From Methylococcus sp. (lineage in GTDB: Bacteria; Pseudomonadota; Gammaproteobacteria; Methylococcales; Methylococcaceae), in NCBI GenBank assembly GCA_028688525.1, contig JAQTYA010000004.1:1-64000 (forward strand): DNA of 64,000 bases, given 5' to 3'. A program made the position numbers and the translations under genes. Position 1 is the stretch's first letter; every line of letters starts with the position of its first letter. The notes below the pieces were generated by a model, which was not told the origin of the DNA, did not search any database, and saw only the letters and a program-made list of their open reading frames with translations. Of this stretch, positions 8,089 to 17,677 are shown piece after piece.

Positions 8089-9714
8089 ATGGATTCTCTA
8101 GATAGCCTCGTTCTCGGGCTCGGCCTATTCTTCTTGGGGCTGCGACTGGTGGGCCAGAATCTCCGCGAATTGAGCGGCGCCGGCTTCCGCAACGTCGTTA
8201 AGTCCGCGACCCATACGCCGCTGCTGGCGGCGGCTTTGGGCGTGATGAGCGGCATGGCGACACAGAGCGCTACGGCCGTGACCTTCATCCTGGTCAGCAT
8301 GCTGGGGGGCGGGTTGATCAAGCCGCCTTCCGCCCGCCTCATCGTGGTCTGGTCCAATGTTGGCCTCACTGCCCTAGCCTTTCTCGCTACCGTCGACATC
8401 CATCCGCTGGTCGCCTATTTCGTGGGCGGTTGCGGTATCGCGCTCGGTGCTATCCGCGCCAAGCCCTGGAGCACGGTCGCCGGCGCCTTGCTCGGCATCG
8501 GCCTGCTGCTGTTCGCGCTCGAAAACATGGGTGCCGGAGCGGCACCGCTCAAAGATACGCCTTGGTTCCGCCAGGGGCTGGAGGTCGCCCAGGCATCGCC
8601 TTGGCTCGCTTTCGCCTTCGGTATCGGTGCGGCGGTCCTGCTGCAGTCGAATTCCGGAGCGGCCATGCTGGTGATTACCCTGAGCGTCGCCGGCGCCATC
8701 CCGGCGAACGACGCCCTGCCGATGATTTACGGCACCAATATGGGGGCGATCGTGCTACGTGGCTTCCTGGCGATGGGCTTGAAAGGCGATGCCGTCCGGC
8801 TGGTGCGGACCGAGGATCTTTTTTGCCTGGTCAGCGGTGCTTTGATGATGGCGCTGTTCGTCGCCGAAGGCTTCGGCGTGCCGCTGGTCAATGCTCTGTG
8901 CGCCTATGTCACTCCCGCGTTGTCCGGGCAACTGGCCTTTGCATTCCTGCTGTCGAACCTGTTGCCCGCGTTGTTGCTGTCACCGCTGTTGCCCTTATGC
9001 GCCCGCGGACTCGACCGGTTCTGGCGGCCAGGGCCGGTACCCCCGAGCGGGGAGCCGGCTTTTCTATCCGGCCATGCGCTGGAGGATGCGCCGACTGCCC
9101 TCGATCTCCTGGACAAGGAAATGGGCCGGCTGCTCGGATTGCTGCACGTGAGTTCCGGCCGGACCGGCGACCGGGACGTGCCTGCAGATGCGGACATCGA
9201 GGCCTTGCTGGCGCCGGAATTCGTTCAGCTCGCATCCGCTATCGAAAGCTTCTGCGTGAAGCTCGCCTTGCGCGACGGTTTGGGGCCGGAGGAAACCTCG
9301 CGGCTTCAGCTACTGCGCGCCGCCTTGAGTATCGTGCGGCACATCGCCGAGGCTACGGGCGAGTTTGCCTTGCATGCCAGGGTTTTACCCGCAGCGAACG
9401 CGGCTTTGGTCGAGCCGTTACAGGTGCGGCTGGAGGCATTGCTAGCGGATGCAGCGGTAGTGACGGCTTCGCTCGACGCTTCGGGGATCGGCGATTTTTA
9501 CGCACAAAGCCGGCGCCATGGCCAGCCGATAATTGCGTTAAGGCAGGCTTTTGCGGAAGGCGCCGCCGCCGCGCCGGTGGAGCAGCGTTTAGCGCTTGGG
9601 GCCTTGGATAGCGAGTTCGAGATTTGCGTGTGGCTGTTGCACCGCCTCGCCAAACTATTGACCCGCCTTAATCCGGCTAAGAGCGGTGGGGACGCTGGGG
9701 CGGCCCCCTCATGA
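8089..9714 (+). CDS. Na+/phosphate cotransporter family membrane protein
   Basis: Probably moves phosphate across the inner membrane. Two Na_Pi_cotrans repeats are visible, each with its signature: MATQSATAVTFI near residue 65 and VLLQSNSGAAMLV near residue 185. About eight or nine hydrophobic helices are followed by a hydrophilic, helical, PhoU-like region (about 350-540). The track ORF starts far upstream at 7474 inside ppk1. The ATG at 8089 is preferred because CAAGGA lies 8 nt upstream and the protein then begins with the first helix (541 aa). It overlaps the convergent glycine-zipper gene by 6 bp. Neighbouring ppk1 supports a phosphate role; substrate direction is inferred. Confidence 0.85.
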   Translation: MDSLDSLVLGLGLFFLGLRLVGQNLRELSGAGFRNVVKSATHTPLLAAALGVMSGMATQSATAVTFILVSMLGGGLIKPPSARLIVVWSNVGLTALAFLATVDIHPLVAYFVGGCGIALGAIRAKPWSTVAGALLGIGLLLFALENMGAGAAPLKDTPWFRQGLEVAQASPWLAFAFGIGAAVLLQSNSGAAMLVITLSVAGAIPANDALPMIYGTNMGAIVLRGFLAMGLKGDAVRLVRTEDLFCLVSGALMMALFVAEGFGVPLVNALCAYVTPALSGQLAFAFLLSNLLPALLLSPLLPLCARGLDRFWRPGPVPPSGEPAFLSGHALEDAPTALDLLDKEMGRLLGLLHVSSGRTGDRDVPADADIEALLAPEFVQLASAIESFCVKLALRDGLGPEETSRLQLLRAALSIVRHIAEATGEFALHARVLPAANAALVEPLQVRLEALLADAAVVTASLDASGIGDFYAQSRRHGQPIIALRQAFAEGAAAAPVEQRLALGALDSEFEICVWLLHRLAKLLTRLNPAKSGGDAGAAPS

Positions 9715-10725
9715 GCCTTGGGGGGACGAGGGTTTCTGCGTTTTGATGCGGATCGAACGCTTGCGTTTGGTCCCGCCGGGTTTTGTCGGCTCGCCGTCGG
9801 TTTCCGGCGGCTTAAAGGACCAGTCTACCCTCGCGGCAGCGATGACGCCCATTCGCCGGCCGACCTGCACTCCGGGGGGGCCGGCGACCGCGCCGCCGAC
9901 CGCGCCGAGCACGGCAGTCGTCACGGCTTCGCCGGTATAGCTGCGGGTGACGTCTTCCAGCCATTCGCCCACGCCCGGCTTGGCGGGCACCTTCTTCTGC
10001 GCGGCGGTTGGAGCTTCGGAGTTTTCCCCCTGCACTTGTTCGCAAACCTCCGCTGCGGCTTTTTCGCCGGCCGCGCTGGCCACGGCTTCGCCGATCACGG
10101 AGCCCACCAATCCTCCCACGGGTCCGGCGACTACCACGCCGACGGCCGTGCCCGCGGCGATGCCTGCCGCTTCACCGGCCTTTTCCCCGGCCTTACGGGC
10201 GACGGCTTTGGTCACGTTGCCTAGGTGCTTCGCTGGACTCGCTTTGGGGTCGGCATCTTGCGGATGCAAGGCCACGTGGGTCAGATCGTAGCCCATCTTG
10301 GCGCCGACTGTCTGACCCGCGAAGGCGCCGATCTGGGCGCCCACTAGGGTCCCGCCGGGGCCGGCTACCGAGCCCAGGACCCCGCCGATCACGCCGCCAA
10401 TCGCTTCTCCAGCCGCCAGCCCGGCGACGGCTCCGCCGACAGCGGTCGGATCGACTTTTTCGCTTACGCTCTGGGCGGCTTGCTGAGTGGCCGTGACGGC
10501 GGGATGCAAAGCCGCAGCGGCTTTGTCGGCAGCCGACTGGGCGGCGCCGTGCACGGCTCTAGCGGCCTTTCCGCCGAGAGACGCGGCCTGGTCTGCCCAC
10601 TCGCTCAGGTTGGCGCCACTACGCCTGAGCCGTTTCCAAAATCCGCGTGGTTCGGAGTTGGGGGTGTCCGCGCCGCTTGTTTCTTCCGCACCATTCGTAA
10701 GGTTTGCAGCATCCTCGTTTTTCAC
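9709..10725 (-). CDS. Glycine-zipper protein of unknown function
   Basis: A 338-residue protein not recognised as a named family. The N-terminal 40 residues are polar, followed by an Ala-rich helical stretch (about 45-90). Then come two long Gly/Ala zipper blocks, GGAVAGLAAGEAIGGVIGGV near 95-125 and GIAAGTAVGVVVAGPVGGLV near 190-220, and a third near 270-290. The C-terminus is very basic (KRKRSIRIKTQK). There is no clear signal peptide. Glycine zippers pack helices in membranes, so membrane insertion or oligomerisation is plausible but unproven. GTG start with GGAG 8 nt upstream. Convergent with, and overlapping by 6 bp, the Na/Pi gene. Confidence 0.7.
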   Translation of the reverse strand: MKNEDAANLTNGAEETSGADTPNSEPRGFWKRLRRSGANLSEWADQAASLGGKAARAVHGAAQSAADKAAAALHPAVTATQQAAQSVSEKVDPTAVGGAVAGLAAGEAIGGVIGGVLGSVAGPGGTLVGAQIGAFAGQTVGAKMGYDLTHVALHPQDADPKASPAKHLGNVTKAVARKAGEKAGEAAGIAAGTAVGVVVAGPVGGLVGSVIGEAVASAAGEKAAAEVCEQVQGENSEAPTAAQKKVPAKPGVGEWLEDVTRSYTGEAVTTAVLGAVGGAVAGPPGVQVGRRMGVIAAARVDWSFKPPETDGEPTKPGGTKRKRSIRIKTQKPSSPQGS

Positions 10726-10812
10726 GACCGCGTCTCCGGATGTTGGGCATTGGGGCGTCGTTCAAGATAACGCAGCGACGATGACGGTTGTGAGGGCAAT
10801 GTTGGCGGCGCC

Positions 10813-11991
10813 TCAGCTTTCCCTGCTCGGCGGACGCGACCGCAAGGCCATGGCGATGAGAGGAAAAATTAGCACTGAGAGAATTCCGGCGCCGACCAAT
10901 GCCGTGGCGTTTTCGGGCAGCATCCGGCCGGTCGCTTTCCCGATCTCGGTGATGACGACGATCAGCGGCAGCGCAGTGGCTGAGTAAAACGCCAGCGCAT
11001 ACCGTTCTTTGGCGGGCAGTACCCGCCGATACAGCCATACGGGGATCCCCCGGACGACCAGCAGGAGCAGAAGGAATAATGGCACGCGGACCATTGCGCT
11101 GGCATTGGCAAACAAGCCTGCGACATCCATCTGGGCGCCGCTGGTGACGAAGAAAATGGGAATCAGAAAGCCGAATCCCAGAGCGTCAAGCTTATGGCGG
11201 AAAGATTCGGCCTCCGGCCCGCGGGCGACCAGGCCTACGAGGCTTCCGGCGGCGAAAGCTCCCAGCAGCAGGTCGAGGCCGAAGTTGTCGGCCAGCACGA
11301 CCGACCCTCCCAGCAGGAACATCGAGAATCTCACCGGCAGTTGGCTGCTGCTGTGCAAGCCGTGCGAGAGCGCCTCGATGATTTTGGGCGGACGCAGCCG
11401 CAGAGCCAATGCGGAACAGGCGACGGCAATCAGCACGAACGTCGCCAGCATCCCGGAGCGCAGCATGACGCTTTGGTCCCCGGTTAGAATCAAGGAAAAC
11501 AATATGATGGGACCAAATTCCCCGATAGCGCCGGCGCCGAGGAGAAAGCGTCCGAATTCGGAATTGAGTTCTCCGGCGTCCCTCAGAATGGGCAACAAAG
11601 TGCCGATGGCTGTCGTGCTGAGCGCTACGGCAACCAGCAACGGATCGGAAACGATGCCAGCCGCTTGGAAAGCATAAGCCAGCGACAATGCCACGGCGAT
11701 GGAAATCAGCCATCCTGCCGCGCCCAAATTGAGCGAAGGGCCGCGGAGCGAAGCAAAATCGAGTTCCATTCCCGCAAGAAAGAACAGGAACGACATGCCC
11801 AGCGCGGAAAGCGTCCGGATGCTGCCTTCGACGGCGATCAGGTCTAAGACCTGGGGCCCGACAACAACGCCGAGCAGGATCTCCAGCACCACCAGGGGCA
11901 GGCGCAGCTTGATCGGCAGTTCGTTGAACAGCGGTGCAATGGCTGCAACGAACAGGATCACCAGGAGGGCATGAGGATGGGTAATCTGCAT
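10813..11991 (-). CDS. CPA2-type cation:proton antiporter
   Basis: A 392-residue integral membrane protein with about twelve hydrophobic segments and the Na_H_Exchanger (CPA2) pattern: an N-terminal LRLPLVVLEILLGVVVGPQV helix, FFLAGMELD near residue 75 (the usual FxxGLE/D site), and LLGAFAAGSLVG near 240. It ends shortly after the last helix and carries no TrkA-N/RCK domain, so it is the transporter core only. Probably exchanges K+ or Na+ for H+ at the inner membrane. 87 bp downstream of it on the same strand is the glycine-zipper gene. Ion specificity cannot be read from sequence. Confidence 0.85.
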   Translation of the reverse strand: MQITHPHALLVILFVAAIAPLFNELPIKLRLPLVVLEILLGVVVGPQVLDLIAVEGSIRTLSALGMSFLFFLAGMELDFASLRGPSLNLGAAGWLISIAVALSLAYAFQAAGIVSDPLLVAVALSTTAIGTLLPILRDAGELNSEFGRFLLGAGAIGEFGPIILFSLILTGDQSVMLRSGMLATFVLIAVACSALALRLRPPKIIEALSHGLHSSSQLPVRFSMFLLGGSVVLADNFGLDLLLGAFAAGSLVGLVARGPEAESFRHKLDALGFGFLIPIFFVTSGAQMDVAGLFANASAMVRVPLFLLLLLVVRGIPVWLYRRVLPAKERYALAFYSATALPLIVVITEIGKATGRMLPENATALVGAGILSVLIFPLIAMALRSRPPSRES

Positions 11992-12038
11992 CTTGGCGAT
12001 TTTTCAATTTTGTCTGGATCGAAGCCGACAACGATGGT

Positions 12039-12617
12039 TCAGAACGGATTAAACATCTTTGGAATCTCGCGCTGGGTATTCGACGGTTTGGCTCCGGCGT
12101 CCTCCGGTACCGCGGGCAACGGCGATGGATATGCCGAGGGGGACGCTGTCGGTTCGGGTGTCGGTTGAGCGGGTGGTGCCGTCTTCTCGGCTTGGGGCGA
12201 ATCAGCCCGGGGGGCTGGCGTCCCCGGCGGTGTACCCGGCTCGGAATCGGCGTGCTGCGGAGGGAGCCGCCAGATCAGTTTGGCGTTGTCGACCCATCCC
12301 TCAAGTTTGCTTTGGGGCGCACTGACGTAAGCGTATCCGTGTTCAATTCGCGTGCGGGATACTTTTTCGTGTAGCGCCAGTCGGCCAAGGATGGCCGAGT
12401 TACCGGAAGAGTCGGAATGAACTGCAAGGTTTTGGACGGCCGAATAGTAGACCTGGCTGGACTCGGAAATGCTTGATTGCGCAGAGCCCTCGAACCAATC
12501 GTTCAGTCCCTGACGGGTGCCCGTACATCCGCCTAGCGGCACGGTGAGAGTAGTAGAGAGGACCATGCGAAAAATCGTCACGCGCTTCATTGCTTGGAGG
12601 ACAAATTTCAAATTCAT
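12039..12617 (-). CDS. Putative SH3-domain lipoprotein with Pro-rich tail
   Basis: The track ORF starts at 12725, but its first 36 residues do not resemble a leader. Starting at 12617 or 12590 gives a signal sequence ending in a lipobox-like VPLGGC. A bacterial SH3 (SH3_3-like) domain follows: VYYSAVQNLAVHSDSSGNS...ILGRLALHEKV...GYAYVSAP...GWVDNAKL. The last 80 residues are Pro/Ala/Ser-rich, typical of a wall-spanning linker. Likely an outer- or inner-membrane lipoprotein touching peptidoglycan. No strong Shine-Dalgarno distinguishes the starts. Only 47 bp separate it from the antiporter downstream. Confidence 0.6.
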   Translation of the reverse strand: MNLKFVLQAMKRVTIFRMVLSTTLTVPLGGCTGTRQGLNDWFEGSAQSSISESSQVYYSAVQNLAVHSDSSGNSAILGRLALHEKVSRTRIEHGYAYVSAPQSKLEGWVDNAKLIWRLPPQHADSEPGTPPGTPAPRADSPQAEKTAPPAQPTPEPTASPSAYPSPLPAVPEDAGAKPSNTQREIPKMFNPF

Positions 12618-12799
12618 AAGGGTTTGCGAACAAAATCGGCCAGGAGCGTGCCTCTGCGATGCGGTATTGTCAACCGTCGAGAATGCCTGCAAGCGGACAT
12701 GCCAGGGGTGACTCGTTCGGCGCATTCTGCTTCGCTGCTTTCTCTGGGCATGTCATGGACTGCGCATATTTTGAGACATTTCCAACTTGCCAACGTGGG

Positions 12800-13490
12800 C
12801 TATTGCACCACCTGATTGAATATCGCGCTAACACTACCCTGATTTTTCTTATTGCCGTTGTAAGTGGCGGTCATAGGGTGGGTGCCGACCTGCAGTTTTG
12901 ACGTGGTGAAGCGGGCACGGTGGTGGGCATTCAGGCTGATGATCGCGCGTACCTGGGTACCGTCTCTAAATGTCACGGTTCCCTTCGGTTTGTTGCCGGT
13001 GACGGTCGCTGTGAAGGTGACCGATTGGCCCTGGGAAGAAGGGTTACGGCTTGATATCAGGCTTGTAGACGTCGGCGTTTCGGCGAGCGTGATCCGGAAA
13101 ATCGTGCCCTGACCTAATGGGCCTTCTTTGAGGGTCGTGCCGTACAGTTGACCGTCGTAGCCTTGAATCAGTCCGCTATAGGGTTGCGTGCCGTTGACCG
13201 TTTCGAAATGATGTAGAACGGTGTAGCGCCTACCGTCCGGGGTCGACGCGAACGCCGTGCCGGATTCGTGTTTACCGCCCCCGGATGTGGTGCCGTACAG
13301 GCGGCCATCGGTGCCCCGGATCAGTGGACTGGCGGAATACTGGGCGCCCAGGGCTTGTATTACCTCAAAGCTGGATGCCGCCTGATTCGCGTAACTCCGC
13401 AGCGGTTGTCAGCAAGCCGAGCAGTACGATGCTGCTCAGCAGGAGCATCCAACGGCCCTGCGAGCCGTATGAGAAAAATGAGCGGTCCAT
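12800..13490 (-). pseudogene. Frameshifted GloVer-repeat secreted protein with Ig-like C-terminus
   Basis: Absent from the ORF track; found by translating the minus strand. Frame A opens with ATG at 13490 and encodes a clean signal peptide (WMLLLSSIVLLGLLTTAAEL), then hits TGA at 13365-13367. One base away, frame B runs from about 13408 to TAG at 12800 without a start codon. It encodes FEVIQALGAQ, two GloVer-type units (GTDGRLYGTTSGGG and GYDGQLYGTTLKEG...GTIFRIT), then a Big_3_5-like Ig domain (SSQGQSVTFTATVTG...GTVTFRDG...QVGTHPMTATYNG...FNQVVQ). Joining A to B needs a one-base change between 13365 and 13411. So this is a recent frameshift or a sequencing error. Confidence 0.8.
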
Positions 13491-13711
13491 GGCAGTTATC
13501 CGGGCACAGAAAAAATTACAGTTCTAAGAGACCGCTCTGGCGGCCACGGAGGAAATATCTAGAATCAGGCAGCGACAAGCTTGGCGCATAAGGTCAGCCC
13601 CGAAATAGCATTCTAGCCGCGGCAGGGTATTGCCGGCTTCCAGAACCGCTGGAGGTCGGGTTAAGACGTGCGCGGAGTATAACTTGCTCTGGGAATGACG
13701 ATAAGGCGTTC

Positions 13712-14131
13712 CTAGCGGTTCCAGCAGTCCGCTACCGAACCCGTGCCGGATTTACCTTTTACCCCCAGAGCATTAAGGGTCAGATTCCCACAGACCGCAT
13801 CGGTATGCGGACTCTGAGGTGCGGCTTGCAGCGTGAAGGTGGTGGTGTCGGCGGTAGTGACGGAGATCGCGTAATGGCCTTCGTCCGATTTACCGCCCGA
13901 GGCAAATCCCAGTTTGGTTACATCGCTAGTGTAAGTCTTGTTATCCGAGAAGTACTGTTCCTCCCGCGCCGCAGCCCGTAGCAGGGCGGCTTTGCCGTCG
14001 GCGCGGCGGGTTCGGATGATGTATTCCTTGTAAGACGGATAGGCAATGGCGGCGAGAATGCCGATGATGGCTACCGTGATCATCAGCTCGATCAGGGTAA
14101 ATCCTTTCCTGTTCCGTGGTATTCCTGCCAT
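13712..14131 (-). CDS. pilE: Type IV major/minor pilin (PilE-like)
   Basis: A prepilin with the class-III leader [10 protein letters not shown] cleaved before Phe11 ([23 protein letters not shown]). Glu5 of the mature protein is present. The C-terminal Cys pair (Cys-Gly-Asn ... Cys-Trp-Asn-Arg) makes the usual D-loop. 139 aa is normal for PilE. It is last in the minor-pilin operon, 6 bp after pilY1, and its AAGGAG ribosome site lies inside the pilY1 stop region, so the two are probably translationally coupled. In this operon position it is usually called the PilE minor pilin. Confidence 0.9.
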   Translation of the reverse strand: MAGIPRNRKGFTLIELMITVAIIGILAAIAYPSYKEYIIRTRRADGKAALLRAAAREEQYFSDNKTYTSDVTKLGFASGGKSDEGHYAISVTTADTTTFTLQAAPQSPHTDAVCGNLTLNALGVKGKSGTGSVADCWNR

Positions 14132-14137
14132 CGCCGC

Positions 14138-17100
14138 TTACTCCTTTTCGTACCAGTAGAGCCGGCTGACGCCGGATTTGCCGACGGGTTTGGACAGCTC
14201 GGTGTTCGGCGGCAAGTTGCCGGCGGTGATGTAGATATGGCCATCGACCGCGACCGTGACCGGGTCGCTGGGCAGGCCCTTGCCGGTGACCACAGAGCGT
14301 TCCGCCGCGTCGGTCGTGGTGTTGAAGTTGAAGATGCCGGAAGCATCCTTGAGGCTGATCACATAAGTCAGCGATTCGCCTTCCTGCGGGCCGCACTGTC
14401 CGGAAACCGTGCCGCCTTGCGGCGAGTAAGTGCTGAAATAGATGGAACCGTTGTAGGTCAGCGGACTGGAGAGCACTTTTTCGCCGCTGGCCGAGCTGCC
14501 GATGTTGATGTACCAGCCGGACTTGTCGGCGGTTACGCTGGTCGAACTGGTTAGGTTGTCGAGGTCGGTCACGGTCTTGGCCGAGCCGGTGGGAGGCGAT
14601 CCGGTGGCGGTATACGTGTCCTTGAACAGGTAGAACTGGTTCTGGACGTTGGTATCGAGCGGATGCTCGCGGTCGCCGGAGCCGATCACCACCGCATCGA
14701 AGCGGATACCGCCCTGGCTGGCGGGAACGAAGTCGGGGCGGTGGAAGAAACGCCGGTCGGCTTGACCGGCATGGCGGCCCACCGAGAGCACGGGGGTGAG
14801 GCTCCAATGCGCCGGATCGTTATAGACAGCGGTTCCGCTCTCGTTGACATAACCGAGGTCTGCGCGCCAGAGCACGCCTCCGGTATCGCCGACATATAGC
14901 CGGTCGACCGAGCCGTTGTCGTCGGTATCGATAGCGGCGACCTTGGAAGGAATGCTGTCGAGCAGCCCGGAATGCTGATAAACCGTCCCCGAGCCGCCGG
15001 CACCGCCGCTCTGCACCGCCTTCCAGACCAGAGCGCCGGTTTTGGCGTCCACGATATATATGGCGTTGCCTTGGGTGTCGTCGGTTCCGGTGGCTCCGTT
15101 CTTCGCGTTATCCGTGCTGGAGGCGTCCTTGTTGGTGCTGTAGCCGCCGCCGAAAATGAGCACGGGTTTGCGGCCTCCGCCCCAGTCCAGCTTGGCAATC
15201 GTGGGATCGGAAAAGCTGTAGCCGAGTTCGGTGAAATTGCCGCTGGCATCGTTTTTTTCGATGGTCCAGAGCATTTTGGGCGAGTCTGGATTGGTAATGT
15301 CCAGCGCGTAATAACCTTTGCCGCCCCTGCGCATTCCGATGTAGGCGATGACCTGGTCGGTGTTGTTCACGGTACCGTCGCCGTTGGCGTCGTTGACGTA
15401 GACCGCCGCGGTGCCGTCGAGTCCGTAAACGTGCGGAGTCGCCGCGCCGTTGTCGGATAGCGGTTTAAGGTTGCCGAGCAGTTTGCGCGGCATGAAAGCC
15501 CAGTCTTCCGCGCCGCTGGGCGATTCGGTGGTAGTGCTGCCGGAAGCGGAATTACGGAACATGTGCAGGTAGCCGTCGTTGCCGGAAACCAGGATTCTGA
15601 CGTCCTGTACGCCCGTCGAATAGCCGGTTCGAGCGCCGTAGTTGACCGGTACGGCGGCGGAATGCAAGGGATCGCCCATCAGCCATTTGCGCTTGGCCTG
15701 ATTGGCCGGCGATGCCCAGGGATGAACCTCGGTGTAGTCGCCGTCGCCGTCTTCGTCGTTAGCATCCTGGCCTCGAGCGAACTTGAGCAGCTTCACGGCT
15801 GCGGTTTGGTCGTCGCTGTTCGCCGTGCTGTACGATTCCGCGCTGGTCCAGGTGTCCGTTCCGGTGGCGCCGTTCAACTTCAGCGTGTTCCAGACCGAGG
15901 TGGCGGTCGAGCTATCGGCATTCAAATCCCTCAATGTCGCGGCGGTCCCATTGCTGAGGCTGTCCGGCTCGGTGTAGAGCTGACGGGCTCCGGTAGTAGT
16001 GTTGCTGTCGCCGGGCAAGCCGCTGAGAAAGCCCGGAGTTTTCTGGCCGCCGCCGCCGCGTCCGACGCTGCGTCCGTCTTTTCCAACGATCTCGCCGATG
16101 CTGGTATTGGCGTAGGTCTGCACGTCGAAGCCGGAGGACCGGGTCCAGAAGGTGAGCGCTCCGTGTTTGATTCGGCCGTCGGTGCTGGAAATGGCCTCGA
16201 TCGCCGGACTCGACGCGTCCATGACTTGTAGACGGTAGGTGGTGGCGTCGGTCGCCAGCTTGAGCCGTTTCAGGTTGCCGTTCCAGCGCGGCGCCTGCTC
16301 GGGCTGGAAAATCGAGAAGAAGGCATGGTGCAGCGACTCGGTGCGGTTGAACACGTTGACCGGCGATGCCGCCGAGACGAAGGTGGTGCTGACGCTGAGC
16401 ACATCTTTGAAAATCCGTTTGAGCGAGGCGATCAGCAAGCTTGGATCGGAACTCAGTTCCAAGGCGGCATTGGTGCCCCCGGCGGTAGCATAACCGTTGG
16501 TCGTCGTGTTGATGTGCGAAGAGTCGACGAAGAAGTAGGACGTGACGTTTTGCACGTCCTCCAGATTGCCGGCGCTGCCGTAGGTGCCGTCGGCGAGGTC
16601 GGCATCCCGCATCCAGCGGATGACGTTGGCGAAGGCGCTGTTGCTGGTGCCGGGCCTCAGGCCGTTCATGCCTCCTGAGGCCTTGGAGTCGTCGATCCAA
16701 TTGTCGGAGTTGTTATCCCTATTGGAGACCTGGAACATGAAGTTGACCATGAACACCTTGGAGCAGTTGTCTACCAAGGGGCTGACATAGTTGCCGCCGT
16801 TCTCGATCGTTCCGTCCCACTGGAGCTGCGTGTCGTCGAATGGGGTGCCCGGATTGTCTACGTTCAGGTTGTCGTTGCTGTTGCCGTCTCCGTAGTCTTG
16901 CCAGCCCTTGTGGCCGTTGAATATGCCCTGTCCGGTCAGGTAGCGGAACAGCTCGAAGTACAGCTCCTTGCCCTGGAAATCATGCGCGGTGTTGCCTTGA
17001 GGTACGGGAATATGGGAAAGCGCGTTGTGGAAGCGCGCTTTGTCGGTGCTGAATCCGGACAGTACGTAGGCACCGTTGCTGCATTGGCCACTGGGGCCGG

Positions 17101-17566
17101 CACCGCACTGACCGCCGGTGGTGTCGCTATGGTTGATCATCAAGCCCACCTTCACGTCGGCGAGTTCTGTGCCGAGATCGTCCATGGTCTTGCGCAGGGC
17201 GGCGCGGATGAGGTCGAAAAAGGTGACAGTGCCGCTGCCGGGGAGGTAGGTCGTTCCCGAACTGGGCGAAACGGTCGTTCTCAAGGAGCTGCAATCGTTG
17301 CCGGGCTCATGGTCGTCGTCGCCTTCACCCTCGTGGTCGTCATCGCCGCTCAGAGGGAGGAGGCTGTCGTCATGGTACTCGTCGTCGTCCTCGCTGCCCT
17401 GGCATACGGTAGCGCCGAGGTTGCTGCGGTAGTCCAGACTGAACATCACCAGCGGTTTTCCGCCCAGCGAGCCGCCACCGGCGAAATAGATGTCGGTGTC
17501 GTCCGCCCGGCTCGCGCAGAAGGGGACGGCGATCGACAGTGCTGCGATTACGGGTTTTAGTTTCAT
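14138..17566 (-). CDS. pilY1: Type IV pilus tip adhesin/assembly factor PilY1
   Basis: A 1142-residue exported protein with a signal peptide (cleaved near CASRADD), a vWA-like N-terminal half and a C-terminal PilC-type beta-propeller. A calcium-binding loop DANGDGTVNNTD lies near residue 725 and a second acidic loop (DTDDNGSVD) follows about 150 residues later; PilY1 calcium loops control pilus extension and retraction. An unusual D/E/H-rich insertion sits near residues 58-90 (EDDDEYHDD, GDDDHEGEGDDDHEPGND). GGAG lies 8 nt before the ATG. It sits between pilX and pilE as in Pseudomonas and Legionella-type operons. Confidence 0.92.
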   Translation of the reverse strand: MKLKPVIAALSIAVPFCASRADDTDIYFAGGGSLGGKPLVMFSLDYRSNLGATVCQGSEDDDEYHDDSLLPLSGDDDHEGEGDDDHEPGNDCSSLRTTVSPSSGTTYLPGSGTVTFFDLIRAALRKTMDDLGTELADVKVGLMINHSDTTGGQCGAGPSGQCSNGAYVLSGFSTDKARFHNALSHIPVPQGNTAHDFQGKELYFELFRYLTGQGIFNGHKGWQDYGDGNSNDNLNVDNPGTPFDDTQLQWDGTIENGGNYVSPLVDNCSKVFMVNFMFQVSNRDNNSDNWIDDSKASGGMNGLRPGTSNSAFANVIRWMRDADLADGTYGSAGNLEDVQNVTSYFFVDSSHINTTTNGYATAGGTNAALELSSDPSLLIASLKRIFKDVLSVSTTFVSAASPVNVFNRTESLHHAFFSIFQPEQAPRWNGNLKRLKLATDATTYRLQVMDASSPAIEAISSTDGRIKHGALTFWTRSSGFDVQTYANTSIGEIVGKDGRSVGRGGGGQKTPGFLSGLPGDSNTTTGARQLYTEPDSLSNGTAATLRDLNADSSTATSVWNTLKLNGATGTDTWTSAESYSTANSDDQTAAVKLLKFARGQDANDEDGDGDYTEVHPWASPANQAKRKWLMGDPLHSAAVPVNYGARTGYSTGVQDVRILVSGNDGYLHMFRNSASGSTTTESPSGAEDWAFMPRKLLGNLKPLSDNGAATPHVYGLDGTAAVYVNDANGDGTVNNTDQVIAYIGMRRGGKGYYALDITNPDSPKMLWTIEKNDASGNFTELGYSFSDPTIAKLDWGGGRKPVLIFGGGYSTNKDASSTDNAKNGATGTDDTQGNAIYIVDAKTGALVWKAVQSGGAGGSGTVYQHSGLLDSIPSKVAAIDTDDNGSVDRLYVGDTGGVLWRADLGYVNESGTAVYNDPAHWSLTPVLSVGRHAGQADRRFFHRPDFVPASQGGIRFDAVVIGSGDREHPLDTNVQNQFYLFKDTYTATGSPPTGSAKTVTDLDNLTSSTSVTADKSGWYINIGSSASGEKVLSSPLTYNGSIYFSTYSPQGGTVSGQCGPQEGESLTYVISLKDASGIFNFNTTTDAAERSVVTGKGLPSDPVTVAVDGHIYITAGNLPPNTELSKPVGKSGVSRLYWYEKE

Positions 17567-17603
17567 CGTGATTCTCCAGATTGAATGTCTGGCCTTATTC
17601 AGC

Positions 17604-17627
17604 CCGTCCGGCGCATGCGCCGGGCGG
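17604..17627. other. GC-rich palindrome between pilX and pilY1
   Basis: CCGTCCGGCGCATGCGCCGGGCGG is nearly self-complementary and lies in the 111-bp gap between pilX and pilY1. There is no T-tract. It could be a processing or stability hairpin that sets the ratio of PilX to PilY1. Confidence 0.45.
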
Positions 17628-17677
17628 AAGTCTTCTGATTTGGTGACCTAGCCGTCGCGATCGAAGTGGGGCGGCCT

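Noticed and set aside
8430-9611. 393-aa Arg-rich plus-strand ORF
   Set aside because: Alternate frame of the Na/Pi-cotransporter gene; composition is typical of an out-of-frame high-GC shadow.
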